A DNA stretch of 28,271 nt, from NCBI GenBank assembly GCA_041617635.1, contig JBFJOO010000058.1, forward strand, positions 1 through 28,271, written 5' to 3'. This DNA comes from JAABRB01 sp041617635. GTDB taxonomy: Bacteria; Pseudomonadota; Gammaproteobacteria; Burkholderiales; SG8-39. The translations under genes and the position numbers were made by a program. Positions 6,855-14,402 of this stretch are shown one piece after another (within the stretch, counting starts at the first letter, position 1; each line of letters starts with the position of its first letter). The notes beneath the pieces are model-generated. The model saw nothing but the letters and a program-made list of their open reading frames with translations, did not search any database and was not told the DNA's origin.

Positions 6855-7184
6855 TCAGGCGTGCGCCTCGATCGCCTTCTTCAGCACCTGCTTGCGGTCC
6901 ACGCCGGTGCGCGTCTCGACCAGCTCGCCGCCCTTGAAGAACAGCAGCGACGGAATGGCGCGCACGCCGTATCGTTCGACCAGCGCGCGATTGCTGTCCG
7001 CATCCACCTTGCCCACGAGCACACCCTCGGGAAGATCGTCGACGAGCTCGTTGAGCAGGCGCGTCATCTGCTTGCACGGCACGCACCACTCGGCCCAGAA
7101 ATCGACGACCGTGAGCCCGGGGCGCTGCAGCACCTCCTGCTCGAAATTGGCCTCGTCGAAATCAGGAAACGCCGTACCCGCCAT
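6855..7184 (-). CDS. Thioredoxin with a WCVPC active site
   Basis: A 109-residue cytoplasmic thioredoxin, the usual single-domain length. The sequence shows VVDFWAEWCVPCKQM with the redox pair around residues 34-37, KVDADSNRALVERYGVRAIPS with the conserved cis-Pro, and the closing FFKGGELVETRTG strand. The active site is WCVPC rather than the canonical WCGPC. Replacing Gly at this site generally shifts redox potential or partner choice in thioredoxins. It starts at ATG 7184 behind GGAGGGAG and leads the three-gene operon trx, AhpD-like selenoprotein and CMD paralogue. It is therefore the natural electron donor candidate for Cys79-Sec82 of the next gene. It is unlikely to be the main housekeeping thioredoxin. 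Confidence 0.93.
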   Translation of the reverse strand: MAGTAFPDFDEANFEQEVLQRPGLTVVDFWAEWCVPCKQMTRLLNELVDDLPEGVLVGKVDADSNRALVERYGVRAIPSLLFFKGGELVETRTGVDRKQVLKKAIEAHA

Positions 7185-7386
7185 GCTCCCTCCGTCGCCT
7201 GCTTCCGCGGCGAATTCAGACTCTTACCCCTCACGATATAGGAAGCGCGCGCCCCGGGTCAATTGCGGCAACCCGCATCGCGCGCCGTGCGCGCCGTGCG
7301 CCACCCCGGGCCGGAAAATCCCGCTTGGGGCCGCCCTGTTCCGCTAGCATGGGGGCAATCCCGCTCCCCGCCCGGCAGCACTTGCC

Positions 7387-8289
7387 TTGACATCCGCGCC
7401 GATCCCCATCAGGCCGTCCGCCACACTGCGCGCCGCGCTCTGGATGGCCGGCGCGCTCCTTTCGTTCTCGGCGATGGCAATCGCGGTGCGCGAGCTCCTC
7501 GACACGATGGGGACGTTCGAGGTGCTTTTCTTCCGCAGCCTCGTCTCGCTCTTCCTGGTGCTCGCATTCGTGCCCCGGTACGGGCTGGGCGCGCTGCGCA
7601 CGCGGCGGATCGGCCTGCACACGATCCGCAACCTGTTCCACTTCTGCGGCCAGTTCTCCTGGGTGTACGCCATCGCGTTCCTGCCGCTCGCGACCGTGTT
7701 CGCGATCGAGTTCACAATGCCGGTGTGGACCGCCGTGCTTGCCGTGCTGCTGCTCGGCGAGCGGCTCAATCGCGGACGCGTCGTCATGCTCGCGACGGGG
7801 CTCGCCGGCATCCTCATCATCCTGCGCCCGGGTTTCGCGCTCATCCACCCCGCGGCGCTCGTGATGCTTGGCGGATCACTTGCCTTTGCATCGACCATGA
7901 TCGCGACCAAGCGGCTCTCCTCGACCGATTCGCCGCTCGTCGTGCTCTTCTACATGTCGCTCATCCAGTTGCCGCTCGGATTGATTCCGGCGCTGCCCGA
8001 TTGGGTGATGCCGACCCTGGCCGATCTCCCCTGGATCGCGTGCGTCGGGGTCGCCGGATACACCGCGCACTACTGCATGACCCGCGCGTTCCGGCTGGCC
8101 GACGCATCGCTCGTCGTCCCGCTCGATTTTCTGCGGTTGCCGCTCATCGCGTTGGTGGGCGCGGTGTTCTACAGCGAGCCGATCGAACTCGCGACCATGC
8201 TGGGTGCGATAGTGATGTTCGCCGGCACCTACTACAGCGTGAGCCGGGAAAGCCGCTCAAGACCCGCAACGGTGGCGCCTGCGCGCTGA
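7387..8289 (+). CDS. DMT superfamily transporter (EamA, 10 TM)
   Basis: Inner-membrane protein of about 300 residues with two EamA repeats of five membrane helices, the normal layout for drug/metabolite transporters. Helices are evident at ALWMAGALLSFSAMAIAV, EVLFFRSLVSLFLVLAFV, VFAIEFTMPVWTAVLAVLLL (end of the first repeat, followed by GERL) and again from ALVMLGGSLAFASTMIATKR to ATMLGAIVMFAGTYYSV. The substrate cannot be read from sequence; amino acids, metabolites and drugs are all known for the family. The start is uncertain: TTG at 7387 lacks a good ribosome-binding site, and ATG at 7444 would begin at residue 20. It is divergent from the thioredoxin operon and convergent with ubiD, so it appears to be a single-gene unit. 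Confidence 0.88.
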   Translation: MTSAPIPIRPSATLRAALWMAGALLSFSAMAIAVRELLDTMGTFEVLFFRSLVSLFLVLAFVPRYGLGALRTRRIGLHTIRNLFHFCGQFSWVYAIAFLPLATVFAIEFTMPVWTAVLAVLLLGERLNRGRVVMLATGLAGILIILRPGFALIHPAALVMLGGSLAFASTMIATKRLSSTDSPLVVLFYMSLIQLPLGLIPALPDWVMPTLADLPWIACVGVAGYTAHYCMTRAFRLADASLVVPLDFLRLPLIALVGAVFYSEPIELATMLGAIVMFAGTYYSVSRESRSRPATVAPAR

Positions 8290-8295
8290 GGATCA

Positions 8296-8309
8296 TCGCG
8301 CCGTCCGGC
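8296..8309. terminator. Possible hairpin terminator between convergent genes
   Basis: GCGCC-GTCC-GGCGC gives a 5-bp GC stem with a 4-base loop in the 40-base gap between the convergent DMT transporter and ubiD genes. No T-run follows on either strand, so it is not a classical intrinsic terminator. Confidence 0.3.
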
Positions 8310-8329
8310 GCAAGCGTCGAGGGGGCCTG

Positions 8330-9790
8330 TCAGCGCAGCAGCTTCGAGCCAAAGAAAATCGGTGCGAGTGCGCGCACGAGCGGCAGCGACGCATCGGCCG
8401 CGAAGTCCTCTAGGCGAATCTGCGGATTGCGCGGGCGAATGCGCTCGAACGCCGCCCGCGCCTCCGCATCGACCGGCGGAGGGATCGTCGCATCGATCAT
8501 CAGCTTCGAGCCGAGCCGCTGCCACAACCCGGTGCCCGGCGCGCCGAGCTCGGGGAGGCTCGCGTCCATCGCGTGATTGTGCGTGGCCGGAATGACGACC
8601 ACGTCCTCACGGGGATTGACGCGCGTGGACAGTGCCCACAACAGCTCGGAGTGGTTGAAGATGTCGACGTCGGCGTCCACCGCGATCGCGACCTTCGGGT
8701 GCTGGTATTCCGAGGAGAGCGCGGCGAGCAGCAGGTTCTTGGCCTCGCCGTAAAAGCGCGGCGTCATCTGGACGACCAGCCCGAACACGCCGGGAAGCAT
8801 CGCCACGTTGTGCAAGTTCGGACCGCCGCCGACGTTCTGCAGCCGGCGGAAGATCGTTGCGCTCATGGGCACCTTGTGGAAGACGCAGCCTTCCATCTCC
8901 GAGCCGTTCTGCAGGTTCTTAAAGATCGCATCCTTGCGCCGGGTCATGTACTGGTACTCGACGACCGGGTTTTTCCCGGTCCCGGTCACGTAGTAGTCCT
9001 GGAACTCGGAGAATGGGCCCTCGTCCTCGCGCACGTGGGGCGGAATGACGCCTTCGAGCACGATCTCGGCGTCGGCCGGCACCTCCAGGTCGACGGTTTC
9101 GCATTTCACCAGCCGGACCGCCTCGCCAAGCAGCCCGCCCGCGATCTCGAGCTCGTCGTCACCGTAAGCCGCCGTCGTCGCGGCGGCCACGTAGTAGAGG
9201 GGATGATGGCCGATGAAGATCGCCACCGGCATCGGCTCGTTGCGCTCCTGGTACTTGAGGTAATTACGCCAGGTATGGCGCGGGTAGAGCAGGATGCCGG
9301 ACTTGTGCGGTCCCTTGACCTGCAGCCGGTGAAAGCTCAGGTTCCGCGTGCCGGTATCCGGATCCTTGGTCACCACGAGGCCGGAGCCGATCACCGGGCC
9401 GCCGTCGCGCTGACCCGCAATGTGCACCGGCAGCTGGGTCAGGTCGAACGCGCCGCGCTCGAGCTTCACCTCCTTCACGGGTCCGCTGTCCACCATGACC
9501 GGCGGGATGCACGCACCCAGCTTCGCGGCGACGTGCGGCACGAGCGCCTCCTCGCTCACGCCAAACGCGACCGCAGCGTGCCGGAGGTTGGCCGGCGCCT
9601 GGCCGAGCGAGCGCCAGCCGTGCGGAAGCTTCTCGAAGAAGACCGCTTTCTCCCGCGACTGATAGAGCAGCGACCCCATCTGGGTGAGCGGATCGACGGG
9701 CTTGTCGATGCGGATCAACTCGCCGGCCGCCTCGAGCTCGGCGATCCACGAGCGCATGTCCTTGGGCTTGTCGCGCGAGGGTGCGGCCAT
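8330..9790 (-). CDS. UbiD-family (prenylated-FMN) aromatic acid decarboxylase
   Basis: A 486-residue protein of normal UbiD length. UbiD enzymes use prenylated FMN to decarboxylate (or carboxylate) aromatic and unsaturated acids. The catalytic and metal sites can be read by position: Asn150 and Arg155 in NLSFHRLQV, Glu231 in the CETVDLEVPADAE block, and the Glu257/Glu262 pair in EDEGPFSEF, matching the Asn, Arg and Glu-x4-Glu set of the family. The ATG at 9790 has GGAGG six bases upstream; the first ATG (9796) touches the GGAGG and is less likely. It lies downstream of the tph-like and TRAP genes on the same strand, so an aromatic carboxylate substrate, for example protocatechuate, is plausible but unproven. 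UbiX, which makes the cofactor, is not in the window. UbiD proper (ubiquinone synthesis) is less likely in this context. Confidence 0.88.
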   Translation of the reverse strand: MAAPSRDKPKDMRSWIAELEAAGELIRIDKPVDPLTQMGSLLYQSREKAVFFEKLPHGWRSLGQAPANLRHAAVAFGVSEEALVPHVAAKLGACIPPVMVDSGPVKEVKLERGAFDLTQLPVHIAGQRDGGPVIGSGLVVTKDPDTGTRNLSFHRLQVKGPHKSGILLYPRHTWRNYLKYQERNEPMPVAIFIGHHPLYYVAAATTAAYGDDELEIAGGLLGEAVRLVKCETVDLEVPADAEIVLEGVIPPHVREDEGPFSEFQDYYVTGTGKNPVVEYQYMTRRKDAIFKNLQNGSEMEGCVFHKVPMSATIFRRLQNVGGGPNLHNVAMLPGVFGLVVQMTPRFYGEAKNLLLAALSSEYQHPKVAIAVDADVDIFNHSELLWALSTRVNPREDVVVIPATHNHAMDASLPELGAPGTGLWQRLGSKLMIDATIPPPVDAEARAAFERIRPRNPQIRLEDFAADASLPLVRALAPIFFGSKLLR

Positions 9791-9856
9791 CTCCATCCTC
9801 CTCCAGGCAGCTTGCGAGGTGTCCGGCAGATCATTCCACAGGCCGGCACCCTGCCC

Positions 9857-9870
9857 GTGACCTGGATCAA
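9857..9870 (-). promoter_or_regulatory. FNR/DNR-like box upstream of ubiD
   Basis: On the minus strand TTGATCCAGGTCAC resembles the TTGAT-N4-ATCAA box of the FNR/DNR family, with a perfect left half and three of five matches on the right. It lies 67-80 bases upstream of the ubiD start. One imperfect box in GC-rich DNA is weak evidence. Confidence 0.25.
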
Positions 9871-9917
9871 GCGGAACGGGATTCGCGGCGACCCCGGCCA
9901 CGAAAGCGCGCGACACG

Positions 9918-9972
9918 TCACATCTTGAGAATGCGCTCGGCGTTCAGATGGGCGATCTTCTCCCGATCGCGA
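9918..9972 (-). pseudogene. Remnant of an amidohydrolase C-terminus
   Basis: On the minus strand the 128 bases before ubiD end an open frame reading DREKIAHLNAERILKM and then TGA. This resembles the C-terminal tail of amidohydrolase-2 family (TIM-barrel metal-dependent hydrolase/decarboxylase) proteins, which commonly end in a pattern like I-x-x-x-N-A-x-R-x-x-x-L. The frame has no start or body: immediately upstream comes a palindromic repeat and then the dctM stop. It appears that a gene between dctM and ubiD was deleted, leaving its last 16 or so codons. The match is short and from memory. Confidence 0.45.
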
Positions 9973-9993
9973 CCCCGCTTACGCGGGGATGAC
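9971..9993. repeat. REP-like palindromic repeat, copy 1
   Basis: CCCCGC-TTAC-GCGGGG forms a perfect 6-bp stem with a 4-base loop, flanked by GA and ATGAC. The reverse strand core CCCCGCGTAAGCGGGG closely matches the element at 16909-16930. Palindromes of this form are common intergenic repeats in beta- and gammaproteobacteria. It lies between dctM and the amidohydrolase remnant. Confidence 0.6.
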
Positions 9994-10008
9994 TTGATCA
10001 GAGCTTCC

Positions 10009-11328
10009 CTAGTTCATCAATCCGGGCAGCCACAAGCAAGTCGCGGGGGCCGCAAGGATGATCGCGACGCGAACGAAGTCGCTCATCAGGAACGGCACGA
10101 TGCCCTTGAACGACTCGGTCAGCGATACGCCCCCGGCGAGCGAGTTGATCACATAGACGTTGAGCCCGATCGGCGGCGTGATCAGACCCACTTCGACCAC
10201 GATCAGCACCAGGATGCCGAACCAGATGGCGGTTGCCTCTTCTCCGAGCCCGAATTCGAGGCCGGTGATCATCGGGAAGAACACCGGTACGGTGAGCAGG
10301 ATCATGGCGAGCGAGTCCATCACGCAGCCGAGCACGAGGTAGATGAGCAGCACTCCAATCAGGATCACCATCGGGGCGAGACCCGAATCGCCCAGTGCGT
10401 TCGCGAGCTCGACCGGGAGCTGGGACAGCGCAAGAAAGGCGTTGTAGACGTCGGCGCCGATCAGAATCAGAAAGATGACCGCCGTGGCCTGCGCCGTGTC
10501 GATCAGGCACGAACACAGCGCGCGCCAGTTGAGCCGCCGGTAAAGCGCAGCTACCAGTCCGGTGGCCGCAGCCCCGATCGCCGCGCCCTCGGTCGGCGTG
10601 AAGACACCCTGGTAGATACCGCCGATCACCAGCACGAAGATTGCGGCCACCGGCCAAACGTGCCTGAGACTGCGCAGCCGCTCGCGCCAGGCCACGCGCG
10701 GGCCGGCGGGGCCGGATTCGGGTTTGAGACGAACGTACACGCCGATAGCGATCGCGTAACCGATCACTGCGATCAGGCCCGGGACGATCGCCGCCAGGAA
10801 GAGCTTGCCGATCGACTGCTCGGTGATGATGGCGTAGATGACAAGGATCAGCGACGGCGGAATGAGGATGCCGAGCGTTCCGCCCGCAGCAAGCGTGCCG
10901 GTAGCCAGTGCCCCGGAATAGCCGAAGCGCTTCATCTCCGGAAGCGAGACGGCCGCCATCGTCGCGCCCGTGGCGATCGACGACCCGCAGATCGCACCGA
11001 AAGCGGCGCATCCACCGATCGTCGCCATGGCGAGCCCGCCGCGCCGGTGTCCCACCCAGGCGCGTGCGGATTCGAACAGCGATCGGCTGAGGCCAGCCTG
11101 GGTGGCGAACTGGCCCATCAGCAGGAACAACGGAACGACCGAGAGCGAATAGTTGGAAACGCGGCTGAAGGGCGCGGTGTTCAGGAAACCGAGCAGCGCC
11201 GACCAGCTCGACAACAGGACGAACCCGACGGCGCCGACCAGGAACATGGCGACCGCCACCGGCATCCGCAACGCGATGAGCACGATGCAGACGACGAACA
11301 GCGCCGCGCCCAGCTCGATGCCGCTCAT
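10009..11328 (-). CDS. dctM: TRAP transporter large permease subunit (DctM)
   Basis: Inner-membrane subunit of a tripartite ATP-independent periplasmic transporter, which drives uptake of organic acids with a sodium gradient. At 439 residues, with about 12 hydrophobic segments, it has the normal DctM size. Typical sequences include VPLFLLMGQFA, the GSSIATGATMA loop, LAAGGTLGILIPPSLILVIYA, GVFTPTEGAAIGA and VEVGLITPPIGLNVYVI. The ATG at 11328 overlaps the dctQ stop by four bases (ATGA), so translation is coupled. Together with dctQ and dctP just upstream it completes one transporter. Its place directly after the tph-like genes suggests an aromatic dicarboxylate or related substrate. Confidence 0.95.
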   Translation of the reverse strand: MSGIELGAALFVVCIVLIALRMPVAVAMFLVGAVGFVLLSSWSALLGFLNTAPFSRVSNYSLSVVPLFLLMGQFATQAGLSRSLFESARAWVGHRRGGLAMATIGGCAAFGAICGSSIATGATMAAVSLPEMKRFGYSGALATGTLAAGGTLGILIPPSLILVIYAIITEQSIGKLFLAAIVPGLIAVIGYAIAIGVYVRLKPESGPAGPRVAWRERLRSLRHVWPVAAIFVLVIGGIYQGVFTPTEGAAIGAAATGLVAALYRRLNWRALCSCLIDTAQATAVIFLILIGADVYNAFLALSQLPVELANALGDSGLAPMVILIGVLLIYLVLGCVMDSLAMILLTVPVFFPMITGLEFGLGEEATAIWFGILVLIVVEVGLITPPIGLNVYVINSLAGGVSLTESFKGIVPFLMSDFVRVAIILAAPATCLWLPGLMN

Positions 11329-11843
11329 CGGCGAATCGATCTCGCGTGGACCACGAACACCCAGACGCAAACGATGCAAAGCATCGCCGCCCCGACCACG
11401 GCCAGCGAGTAACCCCAGAAAAGCGGAATGCCGAGATAGATCGTCGTCTGGCCGTCGGACATCTTGCTTAGACCGCCCACGGCGAGTCGCCACGCCATCA
11501 ATATCGCCACGCCGGCGAAAGCAAAGCTGTGCACCGCGTCCAGAACGCGCTTCCACTTCTCAGCCAGGCGCGCGGTGAAGAACTCCACAACGATGTTCGC
11601 GCGTTTCAACTGGCAATAGGGAAGGAACGCGAAGACGGCGACACCGCACGCGAGCTCCGTAATCTCGTAGTCCCCGGGAATCGGCGCGTTGAAAAGATAG
11701 CGACCGGCGACGCTTGCCACCGTCATCACCAGCACGCAGGCGAGCAAGAACCCGCCCGCGAGGGCCAGGCCGCGCGTGGCGCGCTCGAGCGCGGCACCGA
11801 AGCGCGACTCGGCGTCGCGCGCCGCGCGCGGTCCTCCTTCCAC
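11325..11843 (-). CDS. dctQ: TRAP transporter small permease subunit (DctQ)
   Basis: A 172-residue membrane protein with the four-helix plan of DctQ: helices at LALAGGFLLACVLVMTVASV, YEITELACGVAVFAFLPYCQ, SFAFAGVAILMAWRLAV and LFWGYSLAVVGAAMLCIVCV. The segment GRYLFNAPIPGDYEITE and the following CQLKRANIVVEFF are family hallmarks. The small subunit forms the complex with DctM and helps dock the periplasmic DctP. It starts 13 bases after dctP and its stop overlaps the dctM start, so the three genes form one tight dctP-dctQ-dctM set. Confidence 0.93.
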   Translation of the reverse strand: MEGGPRAARDAESRFGAALERATRGLALAGGFLLACVLVMTVASVAGRYLFNAPIPGDYEITELACGVAVFAFLPYCQLKRANIVVEFFTARLAEKWKRVLDAVHSFAFAGVAILMAWRLAVGGLSKMSDGQTTIYLGIPLFWGYSLAVVGAAMLCIVCVWVFVVHARSIRR

Positions 11844-11856
11844 TCGGGAGCGCCGC

Positions 11857-12891
11857 CTACTTGCTGTACTTCGCGACCAGCCGTTCGGCGTCTGCGATCA
11901 TTGCGGCGCCGTCCTTGCCCATGCCATTGACCCGCTTGAGCCACTCATCGATGACGGGCTGGGTGGCCTTGCGCCACCGCTCGGCCTCCGCGGCGCTCAG
12001 CTTGATGATCTCGTCGCCTTTCTTGACCGCGGCCGCGCGCCCGGGCTTCTCGTCCTCGTCCCACATCTTTCCGAGCCGCTTGGCGAGCCCGATCCCCGTG
12101 CTGTCGTCGATCGCCTTCTTGAGGTCGGGAGGCAGCGAATCGTATTTCGCCTTGTTCATCGTCATCACGAAGAGGACCGGCGACATGACGATCTCGGTGT
12201 GGTACTTGGTGACTTCGTGCAGGCGGAAGGGACGCATGATCGTCCACGGCACCCACGCGCCTTCGACGAGCCCCCTCGACAGGGCCTCGTACACGTTGGG
12301 CACCGGCATGCCGACCGGCACCCCGCCGAGCGCCTTGAGTACCTCCGCGTTCACGCGCGAGTGGCCGCGAAGTTTGATGCCGTTGAAGTCGTCCAGCGTG
12401 CGTATCGGCCGGTTCGCGGTGTGAATGAGCGCCGATGCGGTGGTATGGAACACCAGCGGATGCGTATCCTGGTACTCGTCCTTCAACCACTTCCCATAGA
12501 ACTCGTTCATCGCCTGGCTGGTCGCCTCCGCGCTGCCCGCCACAAACGGCAACTCGAACACTTCGGTCAGCGGGAATCGACCCGCCGTGTACTCGGGCAC
12601 GGTCCAGATGATGTCCACTGCACCGTCGCGCGCCTGGCCGTAGAGGTCGGACGGCTTGCCGCCAAGCTGCATCGCCGGGAAGACCTGGACCTTGAGCCGG
12701 CCCTTCGTCGTCTTCTCCAGCTCCGCCGCCCACGGATTCATGAACTGGCTGTTCGCGATCGCCTTCGGCGAGTTGAAGTTGTGCAGCCTGAGCGTGACGT
12801 CCTGCGCGTGCAGCGCGCCGGGGATCAGCGATGCCGCCGCGAGAACCAGCGGTAGCGCCATCCATCTTGCTGTGTCGTGCTTCGAGAACAT
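11857..12891 (-). CDS. dctP: TRAP transporter solute-binding protein (DctP family)
   Basis: Periplasmic binding protein of 344 residues with a Sec signal peptide (WMALPLVLAAASLIPGALHA before QDV). The mature part follows the DctP fold: LHNFNSPKAIANSQFMNPWA, GRLKVQVFPAMQLGG, and the ligand-site block GIKLRGHSRVNAEVLKALGG, whose Arg normally pairs with the substrate carboxylate. VPNVYEALSRGLVEGAW follows. The ATG at 12891 is preceded by GGAGGAG at good spacing; upstream in-frame starts would bury the signal peptide. It lies 103 bases after the tphB-like gene on the same strand. Bases 12892-12994 could hold a promoter, but I recognise none, so co-transcription with tph is likely but not shown. 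Confidence 0.93.
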   Translation of the reverse strand: MFSKHDTARWMALPLVLAAASLIPGALHAQDVTLRLHNFNSPKAIANSQFMNPWAAELEKTTKGRLKVQVFPAMQLGGKPSDLYGQARDGAVDIIWTVPEYTAGRFPLTEVFELPFVAGSAEATSQAMNEFYGKWLKDEYQDTHPLVFHTTASALIHTANRPIRTLDDFNGIKLRGHSRVNAEVLKALGGVPVGMPVPNVYEALSRGLVEGAWVPWTIMRPFRLHEVTKYHTEIVMSPVLFVMTMNKAKYDSLPPDLKKAIDDSTGIGLAKRLGKMWDEDEKPGRAAAVKKGDEIIKLSAAEAERWRKATQPVIDEWLKRVNGMGKDGAAMIADAERLVAKYSK

Positions 12892-12994
12892 GGGCTCCTC
12901 CTTGCTTGCTATCGCGGTATGCGATCTCTTCCGCCCGATGAGTACCGGGAGGGTTACTGTATCCGCCGCGCCCTGGGATGTCACCCCTGAAAGG

Positions 12995-13912
12995 CTACCG
13001 GGCGATGCCGCTCAGCAGCGCGATCGTCTCGAATACCGACGTGGGGTCGGCCACGCCCTGACCCGCGATGTCGTATGCGCAGCCATGAGCGACGCTCGAG
13101 AAAAGGATCGGCGTGCCGATGGACAGCGCGCTTGCGCGCAGCGGCGAAAGCAGCTTGATCGGTATGTGGCCCTGGTCGTGAAACATCGCGAGATACACGT
13201 CGTGGCCCCGCCGCGAGAGCAGCAGGTCCGCTCCGGCGGGTCCGTCGGCGGCGATGCCCTGCGCGCGCAGCTGCTCGATGGCCGGCTTGGTGATGCGCTC
13301 GTCGTCGTCGCCGAAGAGCCCGCCCTCGCCCGCGTGCGGGTTGATGCCGAACACGGCCAGGCGGGGGGTTTCGATGCCCAGCCGGCGCACCGCATCGACC
13401 GCCGCGCTGCCCGCCGCGGCCACGAGCTCCGGCGTGAGCCGCGCGAGCGCCGCGCGCACGCTCTCGTGCAAGGTGACGTGCGCGATGCGCAGGCCGCTCG
13501 CCACGAGCATCAGGAACGTTCTTTCCCGCGGCGTGCGCGTGAGGTCCGCGAGCAGCCCGGGGTAGCCCGAGAAAGCGACTCCGGCGCGGTTGATCGCGGT
13601 TTCGGACATCGGACAGGCGATCACCGCATCGACCTCGCCTCGCTGCGCCATGCGCACCGCCTCGCTCACGTAGTCCACGGTGGCGCGCCCGGCGCGTGGG
13701 TCGAGCGCTCCCGGGGCGAATGCGCCCGGCTCGAGCGATGCGACCGGGGCGACGGCAATCTTGCTTGCCGGCGCGAACCGCGCGACGTAGTGCTCGATCA
13801 CGGCCGCGTCCCCCACCAGCACCAGCGCCCCGCTGCCGCCGCGCGCCGCGGCCCGCACCGCGATCTCCGGGCCGATGCCGTTCGGATCTCCGATCGCAAC
13901 GGCTATCCGCAT
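12995..13912 (-). CDS. tphB: PdxA-fold cis-dihydrodiol dehydrogenase, TphB-like
   Basis: A 305-residue NAD-dependent dehydrogenase of the PdxA family. In the terephthalate pathway TphB oxidises and decarboxylates the cis-dihydrodiol of terephthalate to protocatechuate. Seen here: AIGDPNGIGPEIA at the N-terminus, metal ligands His145 (RIAHVTLHE), His193 (NPHAGEGGLFG) and His245 (FHDQGHIPIKLL). As I recall Comamonas TphB, it shares FSGYP, FLMLV, LRI-HVTLHESVR-AL and FHDQGHIPIKLL-like blocks with this protein. PdxA of vitamin B6 synthesis is the alternative, but the gene sits 16 bases after the dioxygenase small subunit, which favours an aromatic role. The 4-phospho-threonate dehydrogenase (PdxA2) branch is a further, less likely, option. 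Confidence 0.82.
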   Translation of the reverse strand: MRIAVAIGDPNGIGPEIAVRAAARGGSGALVLVGDAAVIEHYVARFAPASKIAVAPVASLEPGAFAPGALDPRAGRATVDYVSEAVRMAQRGEVDAVIACPMSETAINRAGVAFSGYPGLLADLTRTPRERTFLMLVASGLRIAHVTLHESVRAALARLTPELVAAAGSAAVDAVRRLGIETPRLAVFGINPHAGEGGLFGDDDERITKPAIEQLRAQGIAADGPAGADLLLSRRGHDVYLAMFHDQGHIPIKLLSPLRASALSIGTPILFSSVAHGCAYDIAGQGVADPTSVFETIALLSGIAR

Positions 13913-13928
13913 CGTGATCGGCGCGCCG

Positions 13929-14402
13929 TCAAAGTGGCAATGCGACCAGGGTGTCCACGCGCGAGCTGTCGCACACCACGACTCGCTCCAGGAACTGAAG
14001 CTTGCCGTCGGCCGCGATCACGCGATCGAGGTACTTGCCGGTTGCGAACACGTCCATCGTGCCGTCGCGCATGATGCGCACGACGATGAACGGGCTCTCG
14101 GTGCGCGCCTCGTTGGCCGTCTCGGCGGGCAGGGCCGGCATGCCGACGATGTGCCGGTACGTGTGGCGCTCGTAGATGTTGGCCTCGCGCAGCGCGGCGA
14201 CCCGGTCCACGAGCATGCCACGCGAGTCGGCGTACATGATTCCGGCCTCGAGCCCCCTGCGGTGATTGTCGGCGGTGGTGATCTTGTAGAGGCATTCCTC
14301 GACGAAGAGCTCGGGCCACTCCTCGAGTCGATCGTCGTCGATGACGCGTGCGTACGCGGCATTCAACGCGGCCATGCGCTCGACGATGCCCGCCACGCTC
14401 AC
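13929..14402 (-). CDS. tphA3: Ring-hydroxylating dioxygenase small (beta) subunit, TphA3-like
   Basis: A 157-residue subunit with the NTF2-like cone fold that packs against the catalytic alpha subunit and has no active-site residues of its own. Blocks typical of the family are LNAAYARVIDDDRLEEWPELF, followed by TTADNHRRGLEAGIMYADS, then REANIYERHTYRHIVG and SPFIVVRIM, and the terminal VVVCDSSRVDTLVALPL. These closely resemble terephthalate dioxygenase TphA3 as I remember it (154 residues, also ending CDS-x4-DTL-ALPL). The GTG at 14402 overlaps the alpha-subunit TGA by four bases (GTGA); GTG at 14396 is an alternative. Confidence 0.88.
   Translation of the reverse strand: MSVAGIVERMAALNAAYARVIDDDRLEEWPELFVEECLYKITTADNHRRGLEAGIMYADSRGMLVDRVAALREANIYERHTYRHIVGMPALPAETANEARTESPFIVVRIMRDGTMDVFATGKYLDRVIAADGKLQFLERVVVCDSSRVDTLVALPL

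Noticed and set aside
6855..7184. Possible Sec readthrough of the thioredoxin TGA stop
   Set aside because: The protein is already full length with both active-site cysteines, and no redox motif surrounds the TGA.
12995..13912. Calling this gene pdxA of vitamin B6 synthesis
   Set aside because: Its position 16 bases after dioxygenase subunits and its close resemblance to TphB favour the catabolic dehydrogenase; the fold alone cannot separate them.
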